Assembly (NCBI GenBank): GCA_013423325.1
Contig: BLJB01000381.1
Coordinates: 1 to 64,000 of the forward strand
DNA: 64,000 nucleotides
Source of the DNA: Usnea hakonensis
Taxonomy: Eukaryota; Ascomycota; Lecanoromycetes; Lecanorales; Parmeliaceae
Reading direction: 5' to 3'
A program made the translations under genes and the position numbers. Below are positions 9,581-20,794 of the stretch, one piece after another (position 1 is the stretch's first letter; each line of letters opens with the position of its first letter). A model generated the notes under the pieces. That model had not been told where the DNA came from. It ran no database searches and saw nothing but the letters and a program-made list of their open reading frames with translations.

Positions 9581-10544
9581 CACCTTCTTCTGTACCATTT
9601 TGCCCGGAGCGTGGTTTTCTCAGCCTTTCCCATGAGCACTTCTCTGCTGTAGCCGGCGTATCTGCCTCTGCTTCCGCCTCCCCTGGTTCAATCATGGTTT
9701 CTTCGGCATGGCTCAAGTCCGCAAGCTTCATCCACTTCGGGACCTTGCTCATTCGTCCCTCCACAGCTATTTTCTCAGTTGCATCCACTTTGAGGCCTTG
9801 ATCATTCGTCCATCCACGACTGTCCTCAAGTTACATCATCCACTTTGGAGCCTTGCTCATTCGTCCACAATCGTCGCAGTTGACCTCTACTTCCGCCGGA
9901 CTGGAAATCGTATCCAGAGTCGTAAAGCTCGCATTCTTTGATCTGAGGATCCAGTTGCCAGATTTCACGGTCTTTCGCCGTCGTAGAGCTCGCGAAATCG
10001 GGGAGTCCGGCTATCACGATATGGATACGTTCTTTGAGTCCACCAAAGACCCCTCGAATAGAGTCTAGTATCCAATGCTGTTCTGGGATAGGGAGATACG
10101 TGGAGTCGCCATCGTTCTGATCTCCGCTTGTAGTCGAGTCACGAGCCACGATATGGAAGAGGCGTTGAGGTTGTAGGGAGAGGAAAGAAGACCGTTGGTA
10201 CCATTTTGCTAAGAATTTGAGGAAGACTCGTAGGTACTCTAGGAGGCGGTATCCCAGTAGTCGGAAGATTAGGAGTAGGGGATACGACTGATGGTGAGTC
10301 GCGAAGGACGGTTTTGGTTTCGTATAACAGAGCCTCGACCGAATCTGTTGACCAGGTTGATGGAATCAGAGCGGGGTTTTGGATTGCCAGGAGGGTCGAA
10401 AGTCTTTGCTTTTTGCGTGGGCGGAGGCTTTAAAGGTGGAAGGAGGTTTGGGGGTGAGGGTGGCTGAGAAGTTTGCAGGACAGAAAATGTCGCAGTGATT
10501 ATATATATCACTGAGAAGGCACTATGCAAGTAGTGGTTGATCAA
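9417..10544 (-). pseudogene. Frame-broken relative of the coiled-coil gene at 33088-34953
   Basis: A minus-strand relic. The stretch 9940-10378 aligns closely at nucleotide level with 34330-34767 of the intact gene, sharing for example the (tc/aga) block gtcgcgaaggacggtttt and gttgaccaggttgatggaat. Translated pieces match too: WILDSIRGVFGGLKERIHI here versus WILDSVRGVFDGLKERIHV there, then TTAKDREI versus MTAKDREI. The frame shifts several times, and the pieces at 10269-10544 and 9826-10149 are in different frames. Before the Pro-rich part lies a hydrophobic stretch (LHSAFSVIYIITATFSVL), so a membrane anchor was probably once present. No ATG opens the frame. The 9417-9788 part encodes an open stretch rich in Glu/Ala and Lys. 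I call it a pseudogene with good confidence; its left boundary is uncertain. Confidence 0.75.
9729..9885. repeat. Three imperfect ~54-bp tandem repeats
   Basis: Copies begin at 9729, 9782 and 9837, each opening catccactt(c/t)gg or catccactttgagg and continuing cttg(c/a)tcattcgtcc. Spacing is 53 and 55 bp, so the repeats are not all in the same frame. This fits the degenerate state of the surrounding relic. Confidence 0.75.
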
Positions 10545-12239
10545 ACAGCCTCGAACGATCAGAAATATATATTATATAGAGAGGGGAGGATATATGTAGG
10601 AAAGAGAGTGCAAAAGCGTGAAAAATGGATCCTTAAATACCCCACGAAGCCTAGGTACTGAAAGTGAATTCCCAAAGTAATCACATGCTTTCCTCAACAC
10701 AAGCAAGCAGTGAATTGCACATTCACTCGACCGAAAAGAAAGAGCTTCACTTATTCGCCACATGGAAGTGATGTGCGAGCGTTAGTGTCACAAGCACTTC
10801 CTAGATTGCTTGCCCCGCTTTCTTACAGTGTGGATGGATGTCAAATCACCAAGCAAGACACTTCGACATGAGGCTTTTCTTCACACCAGCGCCATTCACT
10901 CATCAACTTACCGTACGTACGTGACACCACCCTTGCGCAAACTTTCACTTACGATACATATTCACTTATTCATAACACAGACACCCACATATGTGAAGCC
11001 TCCCTCACGAGAGCTCACAGCTCTCAAGAGTTCCCAAAATTATACTCCATAGTCTCGACTAAGCTCATCGAAACACCAAAGCAGTATCAACGCACGCAAG
11101 GAAGTACTTATTTTCTGCACATGATAGCTTTGAACTGGTAATTTATCCAGATTAATAACCCGTAAGCTACCCCCACCGTCGAACATCCACACCCATGCCC
11201 CCCCCCCAAAAAAAACCCCCCCATCACGCCCTACGCACCCAACCCCCCCCAAAACCCCACTCAAACCCCCTCTCAACCAAAACCTCCCACCCCAACCCCC
11301 TCACCCTTTCCCACCCCACCTCCCCAACCACCCACCCCAGCACCCAAAAAAATAACCCCAAAACAACCACCCCCTCCACCCCCTTCACCCCCCCCTCCGA
11401 CCATTGCGACCTAGTCAGCCAATCCACAAGCCCCCACACGGGGGTTTCGTGCACGAGCGAGCCGTCTAGGCGCGTGAGCGAGAGGGGTGTGAGGAGGAAT
11501 GAGGAGAGGATGGTGAGGGTGAGGAGGGGGATGAGGCGGAGGGGGGATTTTTGGGGTTTGGGTTTGGGGGGGGGAGGGGTTGATGAGGGGTGCTGGGGAG
11601 GTTGGTTTGGGTGGGGGTGGCATTGCTGGCTTGTATTGTTTGGGTTTGATTTTAAGAAGAGAGATGGTTGATGGATGGATGGGGTGTGTTGTTGGGGTTT
11701 CTGGGTTGTTTGGGGGTTTGGGTGAGGATGAGGTTGGGAGAGGCTGAGGGGTGTAGGATTATCTGCTTTATAGAGGGGGGTGACAAAGAGGGGGGTTGAG
11801 GATTATATTGCAATGGTGCTTTGCATAATGCCTTGTTTGGGCACAATGGTGATTGAAGGAAGTCGAGTTGTTGTTCACGTGCAATGAATAAACAAATCAA
11901 TTTGTCTATATGGCTCGCCTTTGAGTTTATCCTGGTTTAGGACTAAGAGGATACTGGAAATGGCGTTGTGAGTGAGACACAGGGCCAAAGATCTCGGAAT
12001 GGCTTCAGCTGATCCAGGCAGACCTGTGGAAAGGAGATGTTTTCATTTACTCATGGAATTAGGTGCCTCTATCTATCTACGCATATGAGCCTAGCCATCG
12101 CCCTTCTCTCCTGTACCATTCTGTGATCTTTGTACGTCTCAGCAATCTCTCAAGAGACCTCCTCCTTGCATCCACCTTCGCCATAAGCAACGCTCTCTCA
12201 GTCATCCTTGATTGCTCCTTTTCAATTTCCGTGCACGTT
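10545..12239. other. Intergenic with C-rich then G-rich block
   Basis: No gene is supported. From about 11165 to 11405 the plus strand is nearly pure A/C (accccc runs); from about 11460 to 11760 it is G-rich (ggggggagggg, gtttggg). Frames here are low-complexity Pro/His or Gly/Trp strings. An open plus-strand stretch at 10810-11052 is Thr/Ser-rich and not convincing. The block lies 3' of the minus-strand gene ending at 12240. Confidence 0.5.
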
Positions 12240-14264
12240 CTATGAGGATGCGGTCAAGAAGGTGATTAGTAACCACGAATAGCAAAAGGTGAGTAGTATA
12301 GTCCATATCTGGCCAAAAGTAGTGAGCGACCAGAACCATTCGGGAAGTACAGTCACTGGTTGCTTTTCCAGGCTGGTCGCCTTTTGGCTCATCGCACCAC
12401 GATTTTTGATACCATGCTCTCGTATTTCACTTGATGTTGTTGAAGACTGAATGAGTTCTTGAACGGCTGTCTCGGTCTGCTCGTTGGTTACCAGGTCCGC
12501 CAGCTCCTGCCAGTCGTGGAATGATCCTATTCCCTCCTCGGTGTCAGGGTACGGAATATCCGAGAAACGCGACCAAGGCTGTTGTGCTTGACGCAGTAGA
12601 CGTTTTCTGATTCTACGATGACGTTCGGTTTTGGCTTCTTTGTTTATTGCGGATTGAGGTACTTGATCTCCAAGTCTGCTCTCATTTTGAAAATTGCCGT
12701 CTTCGTCGTCGCTATAAGTTTGGAATTTCCGGCTGCTGTCGGTATTTGTTGGTACAGGGTCCCACACAAATGTAGAGTATGTAGGCAACAGAGATTCTTC
12801 CGCTTGTTGAAGAGACGGTTCCGCCGACTGAATGCTAGAGACGTCGTGCCTTGCAGTCTCTGACAGAGCGTGACCGTTCTTTTGATTTGAATGTCCGTTT
12901 GATTGTGAATTGTAGTCATCTTGGCTTTCTGACGTACTGAATATCCCTTGTTCTAATTCGGTCCCACGAAGATCTTTGTCCAGAGGCGATATTTGGAGAT
13001 CGTCCTCCATCTCCAGTGGCGGTACTTCTGGAAGCTCAATCTCAGCCTCATCGTCTGAGGGCAATTGAATGCCTTGGTACTCGAGATCGTCCTCTATCTC
13101 CATGAACGGTTCGTCCAGCTCGCCCTCAACCTCACCATGTGCGGGTAATAGAATATCCCGGAGATCGTCCTCCATCTCTAGCTGCGGTACTTCAAGCTCG
13201 CCCTCAACCTCACCATGTGCGGGTAATAGAATATCTTGGAGCTCTAGAGGCGTTGTTTGGAGATCATCCACCATCTCCGAGAACGGTTCTTCCACGTCAT
13301 CGTCTCTTTTGGTTCTTTGAATTTGAACTTCAACATAGCGTTCATCGCCTTCCTGGAGTCCTGGGGCTCGTGAGTCGATGTCCGTCACCTCCTCTTCAAT
13401 ACGATGCCTGTCATAGGAAATTCGCTCCATATCCTTGTCGGTTGCATAGTTGGCGAAAGTGAAAATAGCGTACTGGATTCTCCACACGTCATTGGGATGT
13501 TGGTTGCGTATTAACCACATCCCCTGATCCACGAATTCCACCAATCCTCTACTCATTTTGCTTACACCATACATGAAATTTATGTATTCCATCTCGTCGC
13601 CCACTCGCATGCGCAGGCCTACTGTTTTGAGATTAGGAAGCGCACTAAGTTTGTCACAAGCTAGAAAAGCCACAGTCTTGAACGTTTGTGCTTCGAGCTG
13701 TTGCCGAGTACGACCGGCGCTACGAAAGTCTGTCGGATCCGAGAGTATTTCGTCGATTTGCTCCTTGGTATATAAGGGGTAATCTATAACGAATCCCTCA
13801 AGACATAGTGCAGTGATAATAGAGCGTCGGAAACGGTGGCTCAAGCCGTGTCTGCATCCTAGATCGTCAAGCACGCATCCTCTGTGTAAGGGAGTCAGCT
13901 CGCATCCATAGTCAAGCACTTGTCTCAACTCTTGAGGGCTCGCCAAATAGTAAGATTCTGAGGCGAAAAATAGAGGGTATGACTCGAGGTAAATTTGACG
14001 GCAGGTCTGTGTGACCTGGTGCCATGACGCTTTGATATGGACGAACTTCTTCTGTGCCGATGCAGAATTTTTAGGACCTGCGGATTTGATGGCGAAGTCG
14101 TGACCACCATAGGATGGCGGAGTCGCGATCAGACTGATGAATATTTTTTGCCGTATCTCTGGAGGTAGTTTGCCAAGGCCAGTCTCGCGGAATGGTTTGC
14201 AGGCATTCTTTGACCGCTTTGGAAGACGGTCGTCTTCTCCCTGCCTATTGCGTTTAGACGCCAT
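12240..14264 (-). CDS. F-box-like/2EXR-type protein with acidic repeats and tail anchor
   Basis: This is a 674-residue protein. After a basic N-terminus (MASKRNRQGEDDRLPKRSKN) comes GLGKLPPEIRQKIF, the LPxEIRxxIF pattern of fungal F-box-like domains, and a following globular part (WHQVTQTCRQIYLESYPLFF) typical of that group. Residues from about 330 to 450 are very acidic with imperfect repeats of 26-29 residues (DILLPAHGEVEGEL, LEMEDDL). The last ~25 residues (FGQIWTILLTFCYSWLLITF) form a single hydrophobic C-terminal segment, so the protein is probably tail-anchored. The ATG at 14264 is preferred; an in-frame ATG at 14315 sits almost on a TATA-like element (tttaaataa near 14329) and is less likely. 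The F-box assignment is a family-level guess; no partner is known. Confidence 0.75.
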   Translation of the reverse strand: MASKRNRQGEDDRLPKRSKNACKPFRETGLGKLPPEIRQKIFISLIATPPSYGGHDFAIKSAGPKNSASAQKKFVHIKASWHQVTQTCRQIYLESYPLFFASESYYLASPQELRQVLDYGCELTPLHRGCVLDDLGCRHGLSHRFRRSIITALCLEGFVIDYPLYTKEQIDEILSDPTDFRSAGRTRQQLEAQTFKTVAFLACDKLSALPNLKTVGLRMRVGDEMEYINFMYGVSKMSRGLVEFVDQGMWLIRNQHPNDVWRIQYAIFTFANYATDKDMERISYDRHRIEEEVTDIDSRAPGLQEGDERYVEVQIQRTKRDDDVEEPFSEMVDDLQTTPLELQDILLPAHGEVEGELEVPQLEMEDDLRDILLPAHGEVEGELDEPFMEIEDDLEYQGIQLPSDDEAEIELPEVPPLEMEDDLQISPLDKDLRGTELEQGIFSTSESQDDYNSQSNGHSNQKNGHALSETARHDVSSIQSAEPSLQQAEESLLPTYSTFVWDPVPTNTDSSRKFQTYSDDEDGNFQNESRLGDQVPQSAINKEAKTERHRRIRKRLLRQAQQPWSRFSDIPYPDTEEGIGSFHDWQELADLVTNEQTETAVQELIQSSTTSSEIREHGIKNRGAMSQKATSLEKQPVTVLPEWFWSLTTFGQIWTILLTFCYSWLLITFLTASS
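12992..13270. repeat. In-frame coding repeats (78/87 bp)
   Basis: Copies of ggagatcgtcctcc(a/t)tctc recur at about 12995, 13082 and 13160, and agctcgccctcaacctcacc at 13117 and 13195 (period 78). Units are multiples of three and keep the frame, giving the acidic DILLPAHGEVEGEL repeats of the overlapping gene. Confidence 0.8.
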
Positions 14265-16198
14265 GAGCCACCGAGTCTTATCGACAGAATATGTAGATTT
14301 AAGAACTTCGATCATAAGCTTGGAAGGTTTAAATAACTTGTCTGCACACGTGTCATGCGCACCTGCTTAGATCTCCAATGTGTTGAAATGCAGTGGCATG
14401 TTTACTTTAGTCTTTGTGCGACATAAATGTCAACGTACCTGAATTTTGGGAGTTATGATATCCCGTAGAGTGTTTACCTTTTAGTACTAAGCCATAAATT
14501 TTCACATCTTGCCAGCACAATAGCTGTACAAGTTCTCAACACACACTTAAAATATCCACTCTCAACGAGATCATCTCGATCTTGTAACTATATATGCATA
14601 AACTATGTACGCATGGTGACTCTATGCTGGGAATATTTTGTGGGGGTGAAACCCGTGCAGCCAGCTCGCTGTGTAGTGAGTATGTAACCATTGTGTATGT
14701 CACAATGTAAGGCTCTCTCAGGAAACTGAATGTCTGGTTTTCTCACTACAGCTTTTTAATAGTTCGGGGCTTACTATTACAAATTTGTCAAGGTGCTCCA
14801 TCAATCTAATCGCTCTCCAGATACTAAGAGCAGCAGAATAGAAAGAAGCAACGATATGAGCAATGGCGACATCTTTCCCGGATTTCCGAACGCTTCTGTG
14901 CAAGGCTCGGTATATGTGTGAAGTCATTTAAGATAGGGATTTTGATTTTGGCACCGAGTTTCTGTTCACTGCTGCAAGAGATACCATCGACTTAGCTCTA
15001 GCTCCATTGTAGAACTCGGGATTCAACATCTACGAGCTGGTGGACAAGGTCTCTGTTCAAATCGACTTCGTACCTATCAGCCTTCCAGGCTAGGAGTCGA
15101 CTAACTTTCGAGTCTCTTAATTCGATCCTTGTTTAGTCGGCGAATACACATCCATTTGGTGCGCTCTTGTAGGTTTTCCGACGATGTCTAATCCTTACAA
15201 GAGTCTGATTGGCTGAAATCAGATCACTTTTATTTGTCAAATGTCCGATGTGCTCTTTGATCGGTTCTCCACACGTTACTGCAATTTATGCGCACATACT
15301 CTTACGGCATAGTACAACAATCTATAGTGTTTGCTAAGACAAAGAAATGAATACAGGAGGTCTAGACAAAGCAAAAGGCGCATGCAGAGATTATTAATTT
15401 TCCTGGATTATCCAACTCGTGAGACATCTGTAATGGATCGATGCCTTGCACGAGATCATGCAAAAATCAAATTTTCAGGCCTCATGTAGTCTACGAGATC
15501 CTTCACATGGAGGGATAAGATCATGGTTCTTCGAGATGGCACTAGCACGTCGAAGCTGAGGCTGAGAATGAAAGATCGGCCAAACTTCACTGCAATAGAG
15601 TACAGTAATCTTCTTTAAGTAAGACCGCACGAGAACGAGATTGACGCTCTACCAATGACACGTGGGCTCAAAGCAAGCATGTAACTCCTTTTGAGGTTCA
15701 GGACAAAGGATAAGCGTACATGCAAGGCTCTTTATTGACAGCAGCTCGCCATCTTCAAAAGCCATTCACGATGATTCTTAAAACCTGAGATAGCCCTAAA
15801 GTCACATCTCAGAAGCTAAATCCATGTGAGCTTGATCGACCAACAGGCTTCTTAATTTGACAGCGAGATCTCAACACAGACCCAGAGCAGCGCAAGTCTG
15901 ATTCTTTGTTTATAGCATTCACGCTAGCAACAGGCTAGCCGGATTCGTGCATGAGCCGCGTGGAGTGAATTAGCTGTTGAGAGTGTTTAGAATTCTACAT
16001 GACTTAAGGGTGAGTGTCTACACTTCTGATTCCGTTATAAAATTATATATATATATATAATTTTAAACATCAACTTCTAGATTTCACATCACAACAACGC
16101 TCTCACTTTCAACTTTCCAACATCCTTCAAATAGCTCATCAACATCAGAATTCTCACAGCTATCTTACACCACTCATACTTCTCTCCAGCTCTAGATC
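14265..16198. other. Gene-poor stretch, no supported gene
   Basis: This 1.9-kb stretch has no long frame. A 69-codon minus-strand frame at 14718-14927 starts with ATG and looks faintly protein-like, but it has no family match and no exon partner. The right end is the promoter of the gene at 16199, with a TC/CA-rich leader from about 16080. Confidence 0.45.
16034..16066. promoter_or_regulatory. AT palindrome, likely TATA region
   Basis: A perfect palindrome, ttataaaatta then (ta)n then taattttaaa, lies about 135-165 bp before the ATG at 16199. The (TA) core could serve as TATA element or cruciform. A pyrimidine-rich leader follows, as expected of a fungal transcription start. Confidence 0.5.
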
Positions 16199-18823
16199 AT
16201 GGCCAGCACGATGATAGACGTGTTGGTCTTACTTTTTGTTGTTTTTAGTATTCTGCTACTCTCCACCGGCTTTGACCGTTTCCTTACGATTCTTTTCACT
16301 CGCCCATCGACGCGAGAAGGGCAGAAATTTTTGACTGCCATCGAAGACATGGTACTTCCAATGGGATCGTTTCCTCCAAGACTGTTATATCCATGGAGCA
16401 CAACCCTAAATTCTTACAACTCGACGCCTCTGCCGTCAACTGGCAACAATGAATCAAAGCAAGAGGCTGTACCTGCTCCGAATGAACCCACCCACATCCA
16501 GAACAGAACGAAGGAGATCCCGATTCTATCCGTCACCCCACTGACCATTATCGAAATTGAACCAAGCGTCGAATCAACGTCGCCCCCCGAAGATGAGTTT
16601 CATGTCTTCGAGAACGAAATTCGAGGGCTTATTGACCCCAAGGGACTACACAGCCCGCAGTCAAAGTTTACAAAAGAACTTGTTGCCGATATGATCAACA
16701 AACACGCAGAGGACGTGAACGGCCTAAGACGCGATTTGGCAAAGAAACAAGAAGAGTCCGAACGAAATGCTCAAGAGCACAAAACGAAATACCATGAACT
16801 TGAATTAGAAAAAAACATCTTGTCAAGGGAAAAGGAACGCGAGAAGGAGGAGTCTCTTGAATTGGAAACCCAAAACAAATGCCTGAAGATCCAAATTGAA
16901 GAAGAAATCAAGGACAGGAAAGATGCTGTAACGAAGGCAGATAAAGCTGAGGAGGTGGCAAACGCTGGGGTGCAAAAGCGCATTGAGGAGTCAAAAACTG
17001 GCCTTGAACAGAACAAGAAGGCTGCAGAGGACAAGCTTAGGCAAGAGCGGGACTCGGAGATACTTTCAAAGAGACAGATTGAGTCTGAGCTCGCAGAAGC
17101 TCGCAGCGAAGTGGATGTGCTTAAAGAGCAGCAAAAGACTGCATCAAAAGAAGAGACCGCGATCATTAATCAATACAAAGACAGTCTGAGACAGGAGCGT
17201 TTAGGGGTAACGACCTCAAAGAATCTCGCAAAACTCGCCGAGCGGAAGCTAGAAGCCTTTCGGAATGAAAAATTCGTGAAAGATTCAGACCAAGTCAGCG
17301 ACCTTAAAAAGCGGCTTCGCGCGTCAAAGGACCTCGCTAAGAGCCTAGAGCCTTGGAAGACGAAGGCGGAGAATCACGAGCGAATATGTCAACGACTGAG
17401 AGAGGAATTGACGAATGCGGCGGAGGATGTCCGCGAGAAAAAGGATCACAAAATCATTGGTCTGGAATTGGACATCAGAGGTCTTCGAAGGGATATGGCA
17501 ACTGATGAAGTTACCATTGATCGACTGCAAAACAAGATCGCCGAGCTCGAGTCTGGCAAAGAAATGCAAGAGCTCAAGACTGAGCTTGAGAAGGAGAAGA
17601 GCACCGCAGTCGACAATGCGATTCAACAGGCAGAGACGGCTGCTGCAGGGAAAGCCGCGGAGAAAGAACAAGAGTATGAGCAGCATATCAAGTCCGCAGT
17701 TCAAGATGCGATGAATAATGCGGCAGGGAAAGCTGCGGAGAAGGAACAAGAGTATGAGCAGCGTATCAAGTCCGCAGTTCAAGATGCGATGACTAGTTCG
17801 GCAGAGAAGGCTGCCGAGAAGAAACAAGAGTATGAGATGGCCATGAGAGCCGAGGCTGAGAATGCGACTATGAAAGCCGTGGCGGAAATAAAGAGAAAAG
17901 CTGCAGCTGAAAACGCTGCAGCGGAAGTAGAAAAGCAGGCTGCAAGGGAGACAGAGATGGACATTACACCGGATCCCGGGGCCGATGCGGCACAGCTAGA
18001 GAAGGTACTGAGACAGGAGCATCAGAACGAAATCGCCAAAGCAGTCAAGGATGCCGTGGAGAATGCACTAGAGAATGCAAACCAGCTGCATCAGCAGAGA
18101 ATGGCCCAAGCAGTCCAAGACGCGGTACAGGCGACAAAGCTTGACCACGAGAAAGAGAAGAATGATCTTATTGCTGCCAAAGAAGCTACAGGAGTTGCAC
18201 AGCAGGCGCAAGAAGCGCCAGACAAAGTCCAGACTAAGAGCTTCGATGCGGCCGACCGTCAGACTAGCAACAATCCGATTGATTTGACACTAGCGGCTAC
18301 GGAGGCGGACGAAGCCGGCAAGCTTTTGGAGGAGGTTGTAAAGAATGGCGTGGCCATGGATACCGTCGAGCATAGCGTACTTCGCCGGGTCACGGACATA
18401 AGAGGCGTGCTTCACACTCTCAAATCCACGCTTGAACTCCCGTCTGCTCCAACTGATACAGATCACTATAAGGACATGCTACGCGTTTGCAGGCTCGAAG
18501 AACGGGTTCTCGAGCGTTTAGAAAACGAAACAAATCATAAGCTATTGGTCCGACAGGGCAGACTGGCGAATGAGAGATTGAGAAAGGTGTCAGAGATCCT
18601 GGAAACATCCGGTGTCCAAAAGGATGCGATACTTCAAGCTCTCATTGGGCCAAAACGACAAGTAGCCCCGATTCGCGGCTTAAAGCGACCTACGCAGTCG
18701 AAGAAGCCTCAGGTAGACAATAGTCAACCATCCGCAGACGTCCCACCCACGCCATCGGCAAGGCCCATGGCAGACAATCGCCAACCGTTCGACAGTATCT
18801 TGAAGTCGGTCCAAAACTCATGA
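16199..18823 (+). CDS. Membrane-anchored long coiled-coil protein
   Basis: This is an unrecognised 874-residue protein. Residues about 5-23 (MIDVLVLLFVVFSILLL) form a hydrophobic N-terminal segment, followed by ~130 residues of Pro/Ser/Thr-rich sequence. From about 155 to 690 it is highly charged and heptad-like (Lys/Glu/Gln/Arg, almost no Pro), a long coiled coil similar in feel to myosin tails or golgins. Within it three 26-residue repeats (GKAAEKEQEYEQ..IKSAVQDAM) stand in tandem. The C-terminal ~150 residues are less charged and end in a basic, Pro-rich tail. There is no motor, ATPase or zinc motif. The start is the first ATG after a promoter-like leader. Fragments of this gene occur at 22198-22442. 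A tether or scaffold role at a membrane is inference. Confidence 0.8.
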   Translation: MASTMIDVLVLLFVVFSILLLSTGFDRFLTILFTRPSTREGQKFLTAIEDMVLPMGSFPPRLLYPWSTTLNSYNSTPLPSTGNNESKQEAVPAPNEPTHIQNRTKEIPILSVTPLTIIEIEPSVESTSPPEDEFHVFENEIRGLIDPKGLHSPQSKFTKELVADMINKHAEDVNGLRRDLAKKQEESERNAQEHKTKYHELELEKNILSREKEREKEESLELETQNKCLKIQIEEEIKDRKDAVTKADKAEEVANAGVQKRIEESKTGLEQNKKAAEDKLRQERDSEILSKRQIESELAEARSEVDVLKEQQKTASKEETAIINQYKDSLRQERLGVTTSKNLAKLAERKLEAFRNEKFVKDSDQVSDLKKRLRASKDLAKSLEPWKTKAENHERICQRLREELTNAAEDVREKKDHKIIGLELDIRGLRRDMATDEVTIDRLQNKIAELESGKEMQELKTELEKEKSTAVDNAIQQAETAAAGKAAEKEQEYEQHIKSAVQDAMNNAAGKAAEKEQEYEQRIKSAVQDAMTSSAEKAAEKKQEYEMAMRAEAENATMKAVAEIKRKAAAENAAAEVEKQAARETEMDITPDPGADAAQLEKVLRQEHQNEIAKAVKDAVENALENANQLHQQRMAQAVQDAVQATKLDHEKEKNDLIAAKEATGVAQQAQEAPDKVQTKSFDAADRQTSNNPIDLTLAATEADEAGKLLEEVVKNGVAMDTVEHSVLRRVTDIRGVLHTLKSTLELPSAPTDTDHYKDMLRVCRLEERVLERLENETNHKLLVRQGRLANERLRKVSEILETSGVQKDAILQALIGPKRQVAPIRGLKRPTQSKKPQVDNSQPSADVPPTPSARPMADNRQPFDSILKSVQNS
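17645..17836. repeat. Three 78-bp in-frame repeats in coiled coil
   Basis: Units start at 17645, 17723 and 17801 (gcag(g/a)gaa(a/g)g...), exact period 78 bp or 26 residues; the third is partial. The first two are nearly identical, indicating a recent expansion. Twenty-six residues is not an exact number of heptads, so each copy shifts the coiled-coil register. Confidence 0.9.
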
Positions 18824-20794
18824 TCATCTCTCAAGCCAACGACTGCCGCTGCTCAAACTCCGTTTTTAACAGAAAGGCTATGGGATCTTGAGTACGGTCC
18901 CTTCCTCGCGTGTTCCTTGCGGACTGATGTTTAATGAATGATTATGTGTAACGTATCGGAGCTATCAAGCTCATGGCAAGGAATATCAGAAAGGTTGGGT
19001 ATTCCATCGTTGCTCAGCTCTCATGCTCTGTCGGACGTCACCAAGGGTGGAAAATTCCTTTTGTTAGGCACAAATACAGAAAAGGAGGACTCGGATGAGT
19101 TATTCTCCGATGTCAGAGAATGTCGAGGTCGGTTTCTTTATCGTTGTATCGGGGTGGGAGTGGGGGAAATGAGGGGGGGCAAAAAAGATGATTTTTGAGC
19201 ACCTCATCTTCTGTTCAGGCTGAGCTTTATAGTGTTCTTGGGTTGAGCTTCTTACTGTACAACCTTCAGATAGACTTTCAATGTTCATTTTCCAAGTTCG
19301 AGTCGCAGTGGTTTCTACTATTGGGGTTTCATTTACTACTCGATGAAGTTAGTATTAAATGTATGTAGGCACTCGGATACTACTCTATCAACATGAATGT
19401 TTCACTGATCAGGCAATCCAGTGACTTTGCTTCTCAGCATACATCAGGATACTTAACCCTTCTCTATTATCCAATTGATATCGTTCTCCCAGAAGCTGCA
19501 ATGACAGACCTGTAGTGTCAATCAAAAGTAACCTAAGTCTCTTGTATGAACGGCTAGATTGAAAGTTTATGAGGAAAGGGTGGACGGACGTTGACAGGTC
19601 AGGGTCTTGGCAATTCTAGCGTCCTGACAGTCCAAATGTATAGACAGTTCCTTAGATGACAAGCAATGAGGCATTTTATGGGTATCTGAAATGTAAAATA
19701 TATGCTAGCTCTCTGCTAGTCTAATGGTTTGCTTGAACGTACCCCCACCCGTCAAATTCCATGGACAGAAGAGGCAACGGACCTTCGACATTAACAGGGA
19801 TGCCAGCTTTTCCTGGCTTCTAGGTCCAAACCCCTGCTTCCTGATCTGCCTTTCTTTCGCGGTATGTTGTATATTGTCTTGGTGGATGGGAGAAGAGAAG
19901 AAGTGACCGGTACTGAATAGCCGTATACAGATCTGGCGTGTCCACCGCAATCCATGCCTGAATGAAAGATGTCTAGCTTATAACTGTTTGGAAAGATAAT
20001 GAGCGCTTGAAAGCGCCTAGCGTGATGATTGATCGTAAATAGAGCTTAGGAGAGCCTCTCTGTCAGATTTGATTGGTCCGGTAGAGGTTTGATCTCTTGT
20101 GCAGCGAGATTTCTATGCGAAGCTACCATACTGTTTGCAGCTCTTCAAATCAAACCCTACCAAATCAAAGAATGCTTGAACATCATATCAGGTCATCCTT
20201 TGAAATTGTCACTCTATGTGGGTATTCGTGGCCTTCGCTGATGATTGGGGCTCTTTGCCTGAATCTATGACTTACAGAGGCAACGACATCCACACGTGAA
20301 GAGCAGGATATGGCGAGGAGCTTCATGGGTATGATTGACTGGCGTTACCAAGTTGAGCGTACACAGAGAACTCCAAATCAATTACCAGCCACTAAACAAC
20401 ATATCTAAGGTCTGTTCTCGTTGAGAGACAGCCAAATTCGAGACCATGACTAACGAACCCATGTGGCACTCAGCCCTTGCCACTCCGTACATTTGTTCTT
20501 TGAAGTCATGATGATCGGAAGTGTATCCTGCATTAGGTTTGTAGTCTAATTGATGATTGGCAGAATGATATTTGCCACTTTGTCTTCCGGTATAACACAA
20601 TTAGGCGGCAACCTGCAAATGGACTCTACCAGAACATACCTATTCTTTCTGTATCTGCCTAACGACCAAAATATAATAACATCATTATCCCCCCGCATTC
20701 TATTGCGCTTGAACCATACTCAAGTACGATTCATCTTCCTCCTGCACGCGTATCTGGACAACCCTCATAACAACAGTGTCTAAAGAGCCAAGAG
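18824..20794. other. Gene-poor stretch, no supported gene
   Basis: About 2 kb without a convincing gene. Short frames at 18938-19198 and 20382-20600 lack protein-like composition or exon partners. The one clear structure is the inverted repeat at 20068-20169. Confidence 0.45.
20068..20169. repeat. ~100-bp inverted repeat (hairpin)
   Basis: The left arm 20068-20093 (tttgattggtccggtagagg then tttgat) pairs with the right arm 20149-20169 (atcaaaccctaccaaatcaa and a final a), leaving a ~55-nt loop. It could be a structured RNA, a miniature element or chance. No flanking duplication is obvious. Confidence 0.6.
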
